Position numbers and translations under genes: made by a program. A DNA stretch of 64,000 nt from Mucor racemosus (Eukaryota > Mucoromycota > Mucoromycetes > Mucorales > Mucoraceae). The stretch covers positions 248,001 to 312,000 of the forward strand of contig JAPEHQ010000021.1 of the NCBI GenBank assembly GCA_027405735.1. The letters run 5' to 3'. The notes beneath the pieces were generated by a model. It did no database searches, was not told the origin of the DNA, and saw nothing but the letters and a program-made list of their open reading frames with translations. Positions 1 to 12,448 of this stretch are shown here, piece after piece (the first letter of the stretch is position 1; every line of letters begins with the position of its first letter).

Positions 1-231
1 TAATGATCCGCATAGAGCAATCCTTACTTTGGTCTATGTGTTTCTTCAGTTTATTTTATGAATCAATTTGCTTTGTTTATGATTCGGTCTATTTTATTAT
101 ATGTTAAATTACTAATACTTTCTGTATTTAATGTTAAATTCATGGTATCTCTATTTGAATATTAGAGCATGGTTTTATGTGAGATAACATTTAATTTCTT
201 ATGTGGGGAAATAGTATCCTAGTTCAGCACA

Positions 232-440
232 ACTGGAAAGGTAAAATAAAGTTCGCATTGAGATGATGAGTTTTAGTCGCTGCATAAAAAAGCTCGTTTG
301 GGGTAAACGAGCTCTTAGTCACGCGCAAAAAAAAGCTCGTCGAGGTTGAACGAGATTTTTTGTAAGCTCGTCTAACTTTAATGAGCCTTGAGAAAAGCTC
401 GGCTGCAAAAAAAAAGGCTCGGCTCGTTTAATATCACTAG
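232..440 (+). repeat. Hairpin-rich GCTCG element, copy 1
   Basis: A roughly 210-bp element with a near-identical second copy at 43338-43548. It is a string of short units built on AGCTCG/CGAGCT words that can fold on themselves. The first unit is a perfect 9-bp stem (291-299 with 305-313, AGCTCGTTT/AAACGAGCT) with a 5-nt loop. Similar but weaker stems follow downstream, with A-runs between units. It abuts repeat R1 on its right. There is no coding frame. It could be a non-autonomous mobile element or a structured RNA; function unknown. Confidence 0.6.
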
Positions 441-441
441 T

Positions 442-2885
442 AATAGGTTCCAGTGATAGCCATGTTTATGTCTACTATATTGGAGGGGTAAGGCTAAAAC
501 TTAATGTAAATTATTTCTAGCGCAATAATTATCAAGTAAGACTATATTATCATCAAATAAACTACTACACAATATTAACATGTATAAATATTTACAGTAA
601 CAAGCTTGAATCAAGTGAGTACAGCACCTTAAATTCTTGAAAAAGTTCTCAAGTATTATAAAATCTCTTATTTTTAAGGCTTACAAAGCTTATAAGCGGA
701 ATATTAATTTAGAAAATTATTTTTGTCCAGATCATCAATTTTGACATTTTTTAATTTTTTTTTTCTGATTTTGCATATCTAGAGTTAATTATACTACCAA
801 CTATAGAAACAAAAAATATACACATATACAACATTTAGCACTCTATTTGTTCAATAAAAAATAACAAACATTTTTATTGCAAAATATTACATGAAAATCC
901 TTTAACGAAAAAACCGTTTTTAGGGCAAAAGTACAAATTTTCAGTAGTTAACATTTAATATTAAGCTTTTATCAAATGTGTATTAGTCATGGCTACAATT
1001 TTCTCTCATAGTGTAGTATATTTAAACGTCAATTTTGGTATCAAAATTTGATTTTTCTGTTTTTTGATCAAAATCATGAGTGTTGGTAAGGATAAAATGA
1101 GCCCCGAAAATGTCCGCTACAAAAACTGAATTTTCAGACCGTACGTGGTTAAATATAAGAAAAGTAAAAAAAAAAAAAACACATTTTCATTTAAAGCTTA
1201 GATATATACCATAGTATAAGAGACTAAACCGTTCAAACTTGTTATGCTCAATTACGGCGTCGCTCCACGGGCTCGTCTTTGCAATTTTTTAATAAATGTA
1301 TGATATGACAGACGGTTTGTCTAGTAGAAAATTTTATGTTTCTATTATAGTGACATGTAATGATTCACATTACATGATGTCAACAATAATTGCATGAATT
1401 AGTTTCAGTTATATAATTCATATAAATATGTAAATGTTGAATCAGATATTGAGCATTAGTGAAAATATCTGTTTCTTTCCTTCATTAATAATTTTAATCT
1501 AATAAACGTATTATCACAACCATAACCAATCTATTACTTAATACTACTTGTCAAATATTAATCACACTACACTTAATACATAGTAAGTATTGACCAAAGT
1601 AATAGTCAACTACAAATAGTAACACCAACAACGTCCACCTCTAGTACTTCTTTCTTAATAGACTCAACCTATTACAATATCACAGTACCTATTACATTTC
1701 AGATATTGTTGTCTATTTTGCTTCGTTTATAGTTCAGGCGCTGTAATGCTGCTTTTACATTTGCTCAAATGTGCAATTTAGCAGGGCTTTAATTGCACTA
1801 AATAATATAAAGCCTTGAAAATCCTTTTATACATGTGTTGTTTCTCTCTTTTTGTTTTCATATTCCAAGGATATATTTACCGTTTGATAAGGCATATCAA
1901 ACTATCAAGTTGGTATTCTTTTCTTGTATCTGAATACGCATTCTAACATAAGGGACGAATGTTTTTATTATAGGTAGCAGTCGTTATATTAAAGACTGAT
2001 ATTTTCATTTAGCCGTATTTTAGGATCAAATATCATTATTTACTACTGTATTATTGGACGTATTTCTTGATTACCAGATCAAATCGAAGGCAATGGTGTT
2101 TATATCTACTCAATAAAAAACCAGAACTGGCTACAAACCCACCAAGATATGTTCCAGAAAAGTGATAAAATTTCAAATGATATAGAAACAAAAAAAAAAT
2201 AATCTAATGTTTTGTCTAATAACCATAGTTTTGATCGTAGCTACTGTATACTTGAAAACAAATATTTTTACCACTGACAATCGTAAACTAAAATAGTAAA
2301 TTTAAAGAAGGTTAATTTGTTTAAACTTTATGTGTGGTAAAGTAACATCTACTGTATAATATTAGATTTGGCTTGCATATAAATTTAAGCAGTAAGTGTT
2401 ATTTAAGTTTATGTTCGAGCAAAAACCATTGTTGCTGTAAACATTATAGCTATAAACATATTTACAAATGAATATAATCGTAAATATATCGGCTATTTCA
2501 TGTATTGCTCTACAACATCAACAATGCATTGAATTGTATTGTCTATAATTTATATTAATAAAAACAAGTGTAATTTAAAAACCCATTCCAGTAAGAAAAT
2601 GCAATGGGATTTTGAGAACGGCACGATGCTCATGTACAAACCAATTTGTGCTCATACAATCAGAGCATTATACTTGTGGTCAGACTTTATTATTATGCAC
2701 ACATAGGATTAATGTTATGCACACGGACAGGATATGTAATTCTGCACATACAGGCTTAGCGTTGTCCTCGTGTGCAGTTTCTTTTGTTGTGCTCATGTGC
2801 ATTTTATTTTTTTTTTAGTCATATTCAGTGGGCACAACAGCTCGGACTATAGTGTGCAGCCCATCTAGACACAACAAAATCATCC
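442..2885 (+). repeat. Dispersed repeat R1, longest copy
   Basis: About 2.4 kb of non-coding repeat. Its left 0.9 kb recurs at 17738-18545 (+), 41150-41885 (-) and 52650-53540 (+). Nearly the whole unit recurs in inverted orientation at 37470-39335. Recognisable landmarks include the words GATAAAATGAG and TCAGACCGTAC, and a GC-richer patch near 1250-1285 (CTCAATTACGGC). No open frame is shared between copies, so it is either an old decayed transposon or a non-autonomous one. The ends are not sharply defined and no target duplication is seen. Confidence 0.7.
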
Positions 2886-3106
2886 TGTGCAGCACAGTGA
2901 TTTATCAAAATATGTTTAGGTTAAATAAAATTAGAAATTTAATCAAGTAAAGAGATGTCGTTTATTGGAATGAAATTAATAGGTTTTATATACTATTTGA
3001 TTTGGGGAATTAATGGTGTGGTAAGGTAGTTTAGATGGTATTTAATAGTAATGTGTCATGTTGGTATATCACGTTGGAATATCGCACTGGCGTATTATGC
3101 TTTTGT

Positions 3107-3145
3107 ACCATGCTTCTATACCATGCTTCTATACCATGCTTTTAG
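3107..3145 (+). repeat. 13-bp tandem repeat, three copies
   Basis: The word ACCATGCTTCTAT is repeated head to tail, with the third copy diverging at its end. It is a small minisatellite in non-coding DNA. Confidence 0.7.
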
Positions 3146-5208
3146 GAGCATTGTATAGTTAATATTTAATTAAGGAACTTCCGGTTCCGAATCTGTTATT
3201 GTTTACTTTTTTGGATTTGACATGATCCGGTTTAAGAATGATACATCACACAGGTCGGCCGTAGTGTTGAGAAACCGCATTTGAAATGGAAATAACTAGA
3301 GAAAATATTAAGATATTGCAATAATGATTATTAACTAAAGCCTACTTTATTTTTCATTCTCTACCAGGATATCTAGGCTTTGGATTGTTGTGAAGACTTT
3401 TTTATTTTTTTATAAATTTTGTGAGAGCACTTTTTCTGTTATAAAGATCCACGAAGGGATAGCAGGTATGCAAAACTAGAACCATAGGATAGTACTCATT
3501 AGCATCTATCTAACGAATTTTACCTCTTCAAAAAATATTGATTTTTGGTCGAGAAAATTGAGATTGAATGATTGATTTTTGTCGATACAAAAAATGATCC
3601 ATTTTGGACGAGGATATACAGGTCTGGATTTTCGCCGACCAAAAAAAAAGATCAAAAAAATGTATATCCCCACGAAAAATAGGGCCATAGCGACGTATAA
3701 ATACTCATTCTGTAGATACTTTTGTTGCGCATAATGTGAAAATAAAATATTTTAGAGTTGCATTTGAATGAAGGGTACTTTTTGATCAAAAACTGTTAAA
3801 ATTTGACATTAAATTTACTAGAGATTTTATGAGAAAACTATTTCCAAAATTTACACATATCGACTCAGAATTAAAAACTGAATCCAAGATATTTAATACG
3901 CTAATTCAACTTACTATGCATTTTTGTGAGTAATTAAACATACAAGGTTTTTTTTGGATTTTTTTGAATTTTTTTTCCATTTCAACACTTTTTGAATTCA
4001 AGCTCAGTTACATGTGCATATCTGATTATACAATTTTATATGGTGATATTCAAAATCGGAGCGTGCCCCCATTTCAATAGATAATCAGGAAATGAAACAT
4101 GTAGGGCTATACTTGAGATGCTATAGAATTTTTCCAAGAGAGCTATTTCTATTCATATTGATTTTTCAGCGAGTATAAAGGCTTCAAAAGTGAAGCACTT
4201 GCTTTCCCTTCGCTTAAAAACACAGCCTAAAATGTAGGGATGCCGTCGAGTTCAGTTTATACTAGTAAATTTGGCCGGCAAAACCCGGCTCGACACCAAT
4301 GCTACCAAAATGTCAAATATTTCGAGATTTTAATAAGCTTGCACGTAAAACTTCTGAGCTAAATCTTCTTGTTTTTCACTGTTTTATTACGTATTAAAGT
4401 TTCAGGGGTGGTTTTTTTTGGATAATTTTTGGATCCCTAAACCTCATAATTGTAGACCCTGTTTTGTTTTGTTTTTCTTTTTTGTAGTTTTAACAATTTG
4501 GAGAATTTTCACATTTTTTTACAAAAGTATCGGTAGGAATCAGGCAACCAAGTTTTCTGTGATGAAATTGGCTGCTAAAAATGAACTTGTAATTTATTTT
4601 ACTGCATCTATTAATTTTGTAGAGATTTTTGTGGTATAAATTTTTCTGTAGTATAGTATATATGCCTATGACGCCCTTTCAATTTTATTATAAAGTGTTA
4701 CTTCAAAAGTAATGGAATCATTGTCAATTGCAATACAATTGCCAGTGTGATGAACTAAGATATTATTTCCCCACTGTCGGTTTTCGAGGATATTAAACAG
4801 CCAATTTTGAAGCTAATTCGATTTCTAACTCATATTGAAATGTAATTCTTAAAAATAGTCTTTTAAGCCAAGACCCAGAAGCTCTTGGTTCTTTCTTTTA
4901 CCATTAGTGTTTCTAGTAATAAAGCCTACGTTCTCCATGATAAATGTTACTAGTTTTTATTATTATTCTTTCTATAAACAAGACTGTATGTATCCATAAA
5001 CTCTCAGCTTCTATGTGGCATGATGAAAGTGCAGAAAAATTATACATCTGCATACATGAATATTTAATTTCGGTGCATGATACGCTGACCTACAATCTTT
5101 ATATATGCATTCACATAAAAATGCCTGAAGAATTACATTATTTATAAGGAAATAGCTTTTATTTGTTTATAGATACTAGGAGACTTGAGCATGCAGCTCC
5201 AGAATATG

Positions 5209-6302
5209 TTATATGTATATCGCATTATTATTTTTTCGATCCAAAATGTGAATTGGTTTTAAGTTAATATTATTATTGGCAGGAGAGGTTTTTGCTTTGA
5301 TGCCAAAAGTACGCATGACAATGGCAAAGAAGCTTTGATACATTAACCAGGCAGTAAAAGACACAATCGACATACAAAATTGTACTACTTGCGTATTTTT
5401 ACTTGTTTTGGTAACAGTATTTGGCTGTGGGTGCTTTTTATAAAACCCACCAAATATGGATGAAAACAAGACGCTTTTTATGTAAGATCCTACTTGCATA
5501 ACCACTTTCCATAGTTCATCGTCTTCTTCTTGATCTTCCTCTTCTTCTCCATCTGAATCTAGACTGAAATAGCATGTTTTGAATGTCTCTTTAACAGGAG
5601 TTTCGGGCAAGAATTTCACTTCAGTAATATCTGGATTAAATCGAACACTTTGTTTGCCTGATTCTGAAACACACTTTGACCAAAATCGATCATTGGTTCT
5701 CCAGTAATCTTTTTGTAACAGAATAGATGTAGTAGATGTATTCTTTTTTAGCACCGGTTTGAGTGAATTGATAGTTTTATTTGTTGTATGAAATCTTGTA
5801 TTGAATGATAATGAAGGATGTGTATTTATTTCTTTATCAGATGATGTCTGTTCATCAGGTGGCATGTATAGTGGCCCATATAACCCTGGAAATAGAATAA
5901 TTAATTTTATATTTATATGAGTAATTTATTCAGGGCACTAACAAGTAACATCTGATTCTTTTTGCCTATAAATTGAAATATATATGAATTCATGTAGATA
6001 CATATATATTAAGATGGATTTACATACCAATTCACTGTAGACGGATGAATCATTTGATTTGAATAACTAAGTCTTTTTGTACATGATCGAGCCATCTGTC
6101 TCCAAATTGCATTCTGATATCGAATCTGCTTATTACGTTCGACTGATAGTTTTTTCAATTCTTTCAATGTACCTGTTTGTTGTTTAGTAACGATATTGAA
6201 TTGTGTTTTAGATCTTTGTCGTTTGAGTTCCCTATGAGCTTGAATCAAATCTGTTGACGACCATTCATGCGATAAATAGTCTACGCAAACGCAAGCTTTC
6301 AT
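5209..6302 (-). CDS. Conserved fungal protein of unknown function, 3 exons
   Basis: Exons on the minus strand are 6302-6028, 5965-5943 (only 23 nt) and 5885-5209, giving 324 residues. The 23-nt exon is needed. It joins STVNW to LYGPLY in frame and creates VNWQKESDVTWLYGPLY, which agrees with what I remember of uncharacterised fungal relatives. The N-terminal third is basic and helical (about 1-80). The middle is Ser/Thr-rich with the motif SVRFNPDITEVKFLP, then an acidic run of Asp/Glu, then one hydrophobic stretch near the C-terminus (about 15-20 residues around SFTAWLMYQSFF) that could anchor it in a membrane. I cannot assign a function. It is divergent from the BAR gene, about 0.96 kb apart. 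Confidence 0.75.
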
Positions 6303-7263
6303 TTTTGTAATTTGAAATAAATATGAAATATCAAAAAAGAAGAAGAAGAAGAGAAAGTAAATTTTCTCTCCTGAAGTATCATCTCTTTATATACAACTTA
6401 TTCCCACAAAAACAAAAGGAAAATAAAACTCGAAACACTTTGTAATATTATAGTTTCATTTTAGCCCAAAACAAAATTATCTTCTGACGCGACCTTTATA
6501 TGGGCGTTTTACCTTACAATTAAATTACATACAGACACAGACCTAGTTACACATGGCATCCATTTATACATATAATAAATGTTTGATATACCATTTTGTA
6601 GATCATAAAACAGTATCGAATTTCCCGTTTGAATTACAATTGCAATACTATATCAAAATAATCTGACAACAGGGAGTTTAACGACTGAAAGGAGGAATGT
6701 ATGCATAATGAATAATTAATTAATTAATAAATGGATGCTCAAGATGATAATATTTCGAAGCTCAAAAAGCTTGATTGCTTTGTCAAGATACGCCAACAAA
6801 TATGGCTGCATGAAATACTAAACCTGATACGAAATTGTCCAAGCAAGACAAACTCTTATTCGATGAAACACAATAATAAAAATATGTAACAAATATTGTC
6901 AATAACTATTTGAATTTATACTATCATATCTTCAAAAGTCATCGATCTGCTACTACTTTTGAGTTCTACGAATCACCATAGCAACGGAATATCAAGGGAC
7001 ATGCTTACACTCGTTGCTATGGAAACTGTTCCTGAAATCCCTTTTTTCATAATTAACAACTGTTTGAAGACATCAAGCCAAACATTCCTATCATAGATAA
7101 ATACTAACATGAGCCTCTGAGTTCACCCATTGATCATATCCTTTTCAGGTTACTTCGACGTCATACAATATAATATATAGTGCTGCGACCTAAAAACGCA
7201 AATTTCGTGATTGCAGCTCACATTCTTTTTTTCCTATTATCTCTTTTTTCTTATTTATTAATT
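6303..7263. promoter_or_regulatory. Shared upstream region of two divergent genes
   Basis: This 961-bp gap separates two divergently transcribed genes and must hold both promoters. A GAAGAAGAAG-type purine run lies just upstream of the minus-strand start, and an ATTAATTAATTAATTAAT run lies at about 6711-6728. I see no convincing coding frame or RNA gene here. No specific binding site can be named. Confidence 0.4.
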
Positions 7264-8402
7264 ATGGCCCAACCTACTGAAGGAATCAAAGTTGTTGACG
7301 CAGAGCCTCAACCCACAGCTGTCCCTACTCAAAATGCATCCATGAATGCAAATGCTCTCTTGAATAACACTTTAGATGGCTTTGCTACCTTGAGTTCTCG
7401 CTTCAACCCATTCGCTCAAAAGCTTAATAAGGGTTTAGGTCAAGTCAGACAGGTAATATATATATATATATATATATGGATATACAAACGTAAGGAAGGA
7501 AATTTTCTAAATATCCATTTTGAAAAGTATGCCCAAGAAAAATTAGGAACTGCTGAAAATGTTACCGAATTACCTCAAGAATATAAAGATTTGGAAAAGG
7601 TAATATAATAAAGATAGTATGTGTGTGACATGTATTAAATGATAACCTTAAATAAAAGCGTCTTGATGCCTTTCGTAATGTACAAACCAACTTGCTCAAA
7701 GTTTCTCGTACATACAACAACTCATCTTATGATTATCCCGTTCAAATCCAAGAGTCTTTACTTGGCATTTCCAACACTGTCACAAGGGAAATTCAACATT
7801 TAGCCTTATCTTCTACTTCATCTGCTGCTGATCGTGCTGTCGATAATACTCCTACTACAGTAGAAGAGCCTAAGACATTATTGCATGGCCTTGCTCGTGT
7901 TGCTTCTGAAGGTTCCGAAGCTATTGGTGTTGAAGAACCTTTAGGTACTGCACTTTTCAAATATGCTACTATTACCGAAAAAGTAGCTGATGCTCGTGTT
8001 AAAATGGATCAGAATATCGTTGAAAAGTTCAATAAGCCTGTTCAAACTACTCTCAACTCATCTATCGAACAAGCTCTTAAAGCTAGACGCAATGTTCAAT
8101 CTATGCGTTTATCACTTGACGTATGTAAAGCTAGATATCGTTCAGCACGTCCCGAAAGATCAGAAGCAGCTCGTTTGGAAGTAGAACAAGCTGAAGATCA
8201 ATTTGTTGCAGCAGTTGAAGAAGCTACTAATTTGATGAAAGCAGCACTCGAGAATCCTGAACCTTTCCGCAATTTGGCAGATTTAGTTGCAGCACAATTG
8301 CAATATTTCAAGGAAGCTCAAGATCTTTTGAATGATCTTGCACCAGAATTGGATGAAATTCAAGTAACCCAAGAATCTTTGTACAGAAATAGTCGTGTTT
8401 AA
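7264..8402 (+). CDS. BAR-domain vesicle-traffic protein (Gvp36-like)
   Basis: Exons 7264-7452, 7528-7599 and 7659-8402 give 334 residues. It resembles the fungal BAR_2 family (yeast Gvp36), membrane-curvature proteins of Golgi/endocytic vesicles. After a short disordered N-terminus, the region from FATLSSRFNPFAQKL (about residues 38-52) through EYKDLEKRLDAFRNVQTNLLKV to the end is almost entirely long amphipathic helix rich in Ala, Glu, Lys and Arg, as expected of a BAR coiled-coil dimer. I chose the ATG at 7264 (A at -3). The frame is open further upstream to 7180, but that extension is hydrophobic and begins close to the TATA-like AT tract, so I read it as leader. Intron 1 contains a (TA)n run. 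Name based on family resemblance only. Confidence 0.85.
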
Positions 8403-8525
8403 ATCCTTTTTTTTTATTAAACAAGTTTTTTATTGTATATTTTATATCTATTTGTTTGTACTACAATAATCGCCTATTTTATTATTTCAATATCACATGA
8501 AATTTTTTGTTATTCATTCGATAAA

Positions 8526-8541
8526 CCCTAACCCTAACCCC
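8526..8541 (+). promoter_or_regulatory. Short telomere-like CCCTAA repeats upstream of a gene
   Basis: CCCTAA occurs twice in tandem followed by CCCC, 60-75 bp before the ATG at 8600. The TTAGGG-type word is the usual fungal telomere repeat and is also a known promoter element bound by Tbf1/Myb-type telobox factors. Here it lies inside ordinary gene-bearing DNA, so a promoter role is likelier than a telomere relic; this is an inference. Confidence 0.5.
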
Positions 8542-8599
8542 AACTTCTCTTCATTTATTCCTTTTATCTATCTTTTTTTATAATTCTTTTCTCTCTAAA

Positions 8600-10828
8600 A
8601 TGACTAATAAAAGAGATCATTCTCCTCCTCCTTCAATAAGTGAACAAAATAAGAAACACGATGTTCATCAATCAGATGTGAATATTAGTCATTCTTCTTG
8701 GTTGTATAAAATAACATCTATGCCGAATACAAGCACAACAAAATTAGATAGTAATAATGTAAAAGATCCTCAGTCAGACGAAAAGGGGGATACAAATGAA
8801 AAGAATGAGGAGACTACTGCAAAGAATATTCCAAAGCAAGCAAAAGAAGATGAAAATGAGCCTAGCCATGCCAATGGCGGAAATGGAGGTGGCATATGGT
8901 CATGGTTAGGCTATTCAGGTACTCAATCAGCTATTACCACATCAGTCCCTGAAGCAGCTCCTGTATCAGAGTCAGCACCAGCACCTGTTTCTACTAATGA
9001 TCTAAACAAAGTGAATCAAGAATCAACAACAAACGATCATAAGGATACCGATGATGTTACACTACAGGAAACTAATCTTCAACAGCATAGTCATAATAAA
9101 TCTACTGCCTCAACAAAACAATCATATTGGAAATCATTCTTTACATCAAATAAAAGTTCAGAGGATATTAATAATCAACAAGATTCTGTCATTATTTCTG
9201 ATAAAGACGACCCTACCGAACAATATATACCAGCAACAAGTACAACTATTAATGAAGAGTTGATACCTGAAGAACCACAACGAAGAAAACTGCCAGTCGC
9301 ACCATCTCGGCATAATGTTGTTTTACCAACGTTCAAATCCCAATTCAATAAATTAACTGTTCCATATCATCATGAAAGTGCTTCTATATTTTCAAAAGCA
9401 ATCAATGCTATTAATTCAATTATTTTCGCACAAAAATCAGCCATTGATGATGACTGGCAAGATATTAATCAATTATCAACTATGCTCGAATCATTAAAAA
9501 CAGATATATCAAATAAGCGAATTGTAATTATAGGTGTACATGGATGGTTTCCCATGAAGGTTTGTATGAATACATCTGATCTTACACATAATTCATGCAT
9601 GTTAATATTTTTTTTTGTTTGTTTATCAAGCTTGTTCGAAGTATGGTGGGAGAACCAACAGGCACATCTATCAAGTTTTGTGAGCAAATGACGGCTGCAG
9701 TCAAGAAATATTTCGAAAGTACACATGAAATAATTATACCAGATGAATCCATTATCAATATTCCTTTACAATGGGAAGGCAAAGTACTTGAAAGAGTGGA
9801 AAAATTGTATAATCTTATAGAATCAGACTACAAGCAGGTGATTGAAAAGGCTGATATCATTTTATGGGCAACTCATTCACAAGGCACACCTGTTTCTGCT
9901 ATTTTATTGCGTAAATTGATTGAAGAGAATATAATCAAGGTTAATAAACAACCTATTTGTATGCTTGCTATGGCCGGAATTTCACATGGGCCGTTCCCAT
10001 CATTAAAAGGAAACCTTCTCGTAAAGGTAATAGCAAATTCATTGAAGGGAATAAACTAAAAAAATGTAACCAGTCTTTCCTTTATAGTATTTCGAAGCGG
10101 ATGCAGCTAGAGAACTTTTTGATTTCATGGACTCCAATTCAGAAATATCAATACAATATAGAGAAGCTATGGCCTATATTCTACAAAATAAGGTGAAAAC
10201 TGTGCTAGTTGGCTCAATGCAAGATCAAGTTGTTCCATTGTATTCTGCCATCATGTCTGGTATCAGTCATCCCAATATTTTGCGTGCAGTCTACATTGAT
10301 GGTCATATCTACACTGAAGATGATTTTTTGATTCGCCTCATTACATTTGCATTGAGATTGCTTAATGTAGGATTATCAGACCATGGATTTCTTATACACA
10401 TTAGTGAGGTTTTAGCTGGAAATATCTACGCTTGGGAAGGCGGTCATTCCACAGTATACGAAGAGTTAGATGTATTCATGCTTTCGTTACAATATTTATT
10501 TGAAACGAGGCCCATCGGCCAATTGGAAATGCTGAAACCTGCATCACTCATATCTCAAAAAATAAGTGATTCTAGTGATAAAGCAAAGCAAAAGGTTTTG
10601 GATAAAGTGAAGGCGAGATTAGACCCATTTCAAGCAAAGCTGAGACTGAACCCTTTTCATTTGCCTTGGGCAATGCGAGGTATTTGGGATGATCCTAGAA
10701 TTTTAGACGATGATATTCTGAGTAGTGAACTAGATAGGTTACAAGATTTATTTGATAAATGGAATCCTACAAGTGCTCGGTTAAAAGAAATCAAGTTTAG
10801 ATTAGAGCCATTAAAAGCGAGATTGTAA
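8600..10828 (+). CDS. Lipase-like alpha/beta-hydrolase protein with disordered N-terminus
   Basis: Exons 8600-9559, 9631-10026 and 10088-10828 give 698 residues. Residues 1-250 are polar and low-complexity, with three spaced Trp motifs (SSWLYKI, GIWSWLGY, SYWKSFF). A hydrolase core follows: beta strand RIVIIGVHGWFP (about 307-318), the conserved VGEPTGTS, then WATHSQGTPVS, where Ser403 sits in a T-H-S-Q-G elbow (the first Gly of GxSxG is Thr). DQVVP and GGHSTVYEE later in the chain are candidate Asp and His positions. This arrangement matches an uncharacterised fungal family I remember from yeasts and moulds. Substrate unknown. The C-terminus (about 590-698) is a charged helical tail. A telomere-like motif lies just upstream. 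Confidence 0.8.
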
Positions 10829-11444
10829 TAAAAATGAGGTTTTTTTTTTTTCCAATATCCATATATACATATTAAAAGCTAATCTATCATAACCTACTAA
10901 AGCTTCAGTTGGTTAGAAGATGCTTGTGTACATTGCCTTGCATATCCTTACTTATGTGATGTGGATGCATACAAATGAATTAAGATATCACAATTTACAA
11001 AATTGGCCAAAATTATCTTAAAATCTTTGAAATCAGGTTTTAAGCTAAAAAACAATAATGTGAATAACTAACAAATTAATAAATGTATTTATGTGATAGT
11101 TGGAGAAATCATGTTTATATTTTGAAATATGTATCTAAAAACATATATCATCTTGAATAAGCTTTTTAAAGACATAATAAAACTAATTTCTCGTTATTGA
11201 TTCAGTTTAGTAAACGTTAACATTGTCTATTATGCTTTTTATGGCGACGCTAGGATAAACCTAAGTCAAAATTCCCCTCATAAAAGAACTTGGTTTGATT
11301 GTATCTATCTGTTTACCTTTTTAAACTTACACAAAACATTCTAAAAAATGAATTTTTGAAAAGCTAATTTTCAAAGTTTCTAATCTTCAAAACCGGAGCG
11401 TGTCCTGTTTTTATATCTAACTTCATTAAACGCTTTTAAGAATA
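10829..11444. other. Intergenic stretch, nothing recognised
   Basis: AT-rich sequence with a T-run after the hydrolase stop codon. I see no gene, RNA or clear repeat copy. Confidence 0.5.
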
Positions 11445-12448
11445 TATATTAGACGATGCTAAGTAGATATGGATTGGTTGCATTATGTTACTTTCCTTTA
11501 TATCACAAAAAATTTCAAAAACACGTAAAAATCCAATGCTTTTTCCTTGAAAACTGGGTCTCACTTTTCATCTCTGCTCCACTTTTTTTTTCACTAAATA
11601 GCAGCAAGAAAAATTTATATGTAAATGTACCTAAAATGTTCAACTTTAATTCAAAAACAAGTATTCGGAAATATCTTATTTTTTTGCAGTTGATATAACT
11701 TTTCTAGTTCTAATGTTTCAGATTTTTACAGATATTTCACTGATAAAATCAAAAACTTTGAACCTCGATATCTCTGCAAATAATTAAGCTATACTAGCAG
11801 CTTTTAATAATAAAACTTACTTGTTTTAAAGTGCTCTATAATATACGTTAGTATAAAAAATTCTGAGCACTTTTATTTTTTTTCATTTTTTGACATTTTT
11901 TTAGTAGATTTCAAAATGTTTGTTAAATTGAGCAGCATTGCTTTTACATTCATGTCATCAACCTTATTAAGCTCTCTCAGATCCAATTTATTTTTTTAAA
12001 AAATATTAATTTTTCGTCGAGATATCCTCAAAAATGTGTCCAAAGAAATACTCTCACTTCTGGCTTCCATTTTTCCCTTTATACCCTCATCCCGAATTCT
12101 GAATTTGAAAAAAAATTGGACAAAAATCTTGTTTTCTCTACGAAAAATATGGCTAGAAGGTTCAACAATAACTCAATCGATAGATAATGTTGCGGCATAA
12201 TATATTCAGTATTTATATTTGAGATTTAATTATAAAAAATGACGTGTATATCCAAAAAAAACCTTCAAATTTTCGATTACATTTTACACAAAATTTAATA
12301 GGAAATGTTTATCTGAACTTTGTTTAGAGGGATGCAAAATTCAAAGCTGTACAAAAAATATTTAATACGCTAGGTCTACTTACTTTGTAGTTCATGAGCT
12401 ATTAAACAATTCTGGTTTTTGATACATTTTCGACTATATTTTTTCAAA

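Larger units (their letters stand above)
1..5208. other. Repeat-rich gene-free stretch
   Basis: I see no supportable gene here. It holds the hairpin element at 232-440, a long copy of dispersed repeat R1 (about 442-2885), a 13-bp tandem triplication at 3107-3145 and, around 3490-4000, a distant relative of repeat R3. Short open frames (for example near 2612 and 4418) have low-complexity, repeat-like translations and no domain I recognise. Confidence 0.6.

Noticed and set aside
7180..7263. N-terminal extension of the BAR protein (28 extra residues)
   Set aside because: The frame is open but the sequence is a hydrophobic AT-driven stretch unlike BAR_2 proteins, and the ATG at 7264 has a good context.
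8526..8541. Telomere or subtelomere at this position
   Set aside because: Only two full units, flanked on both sides by ordinary single-copy genes.
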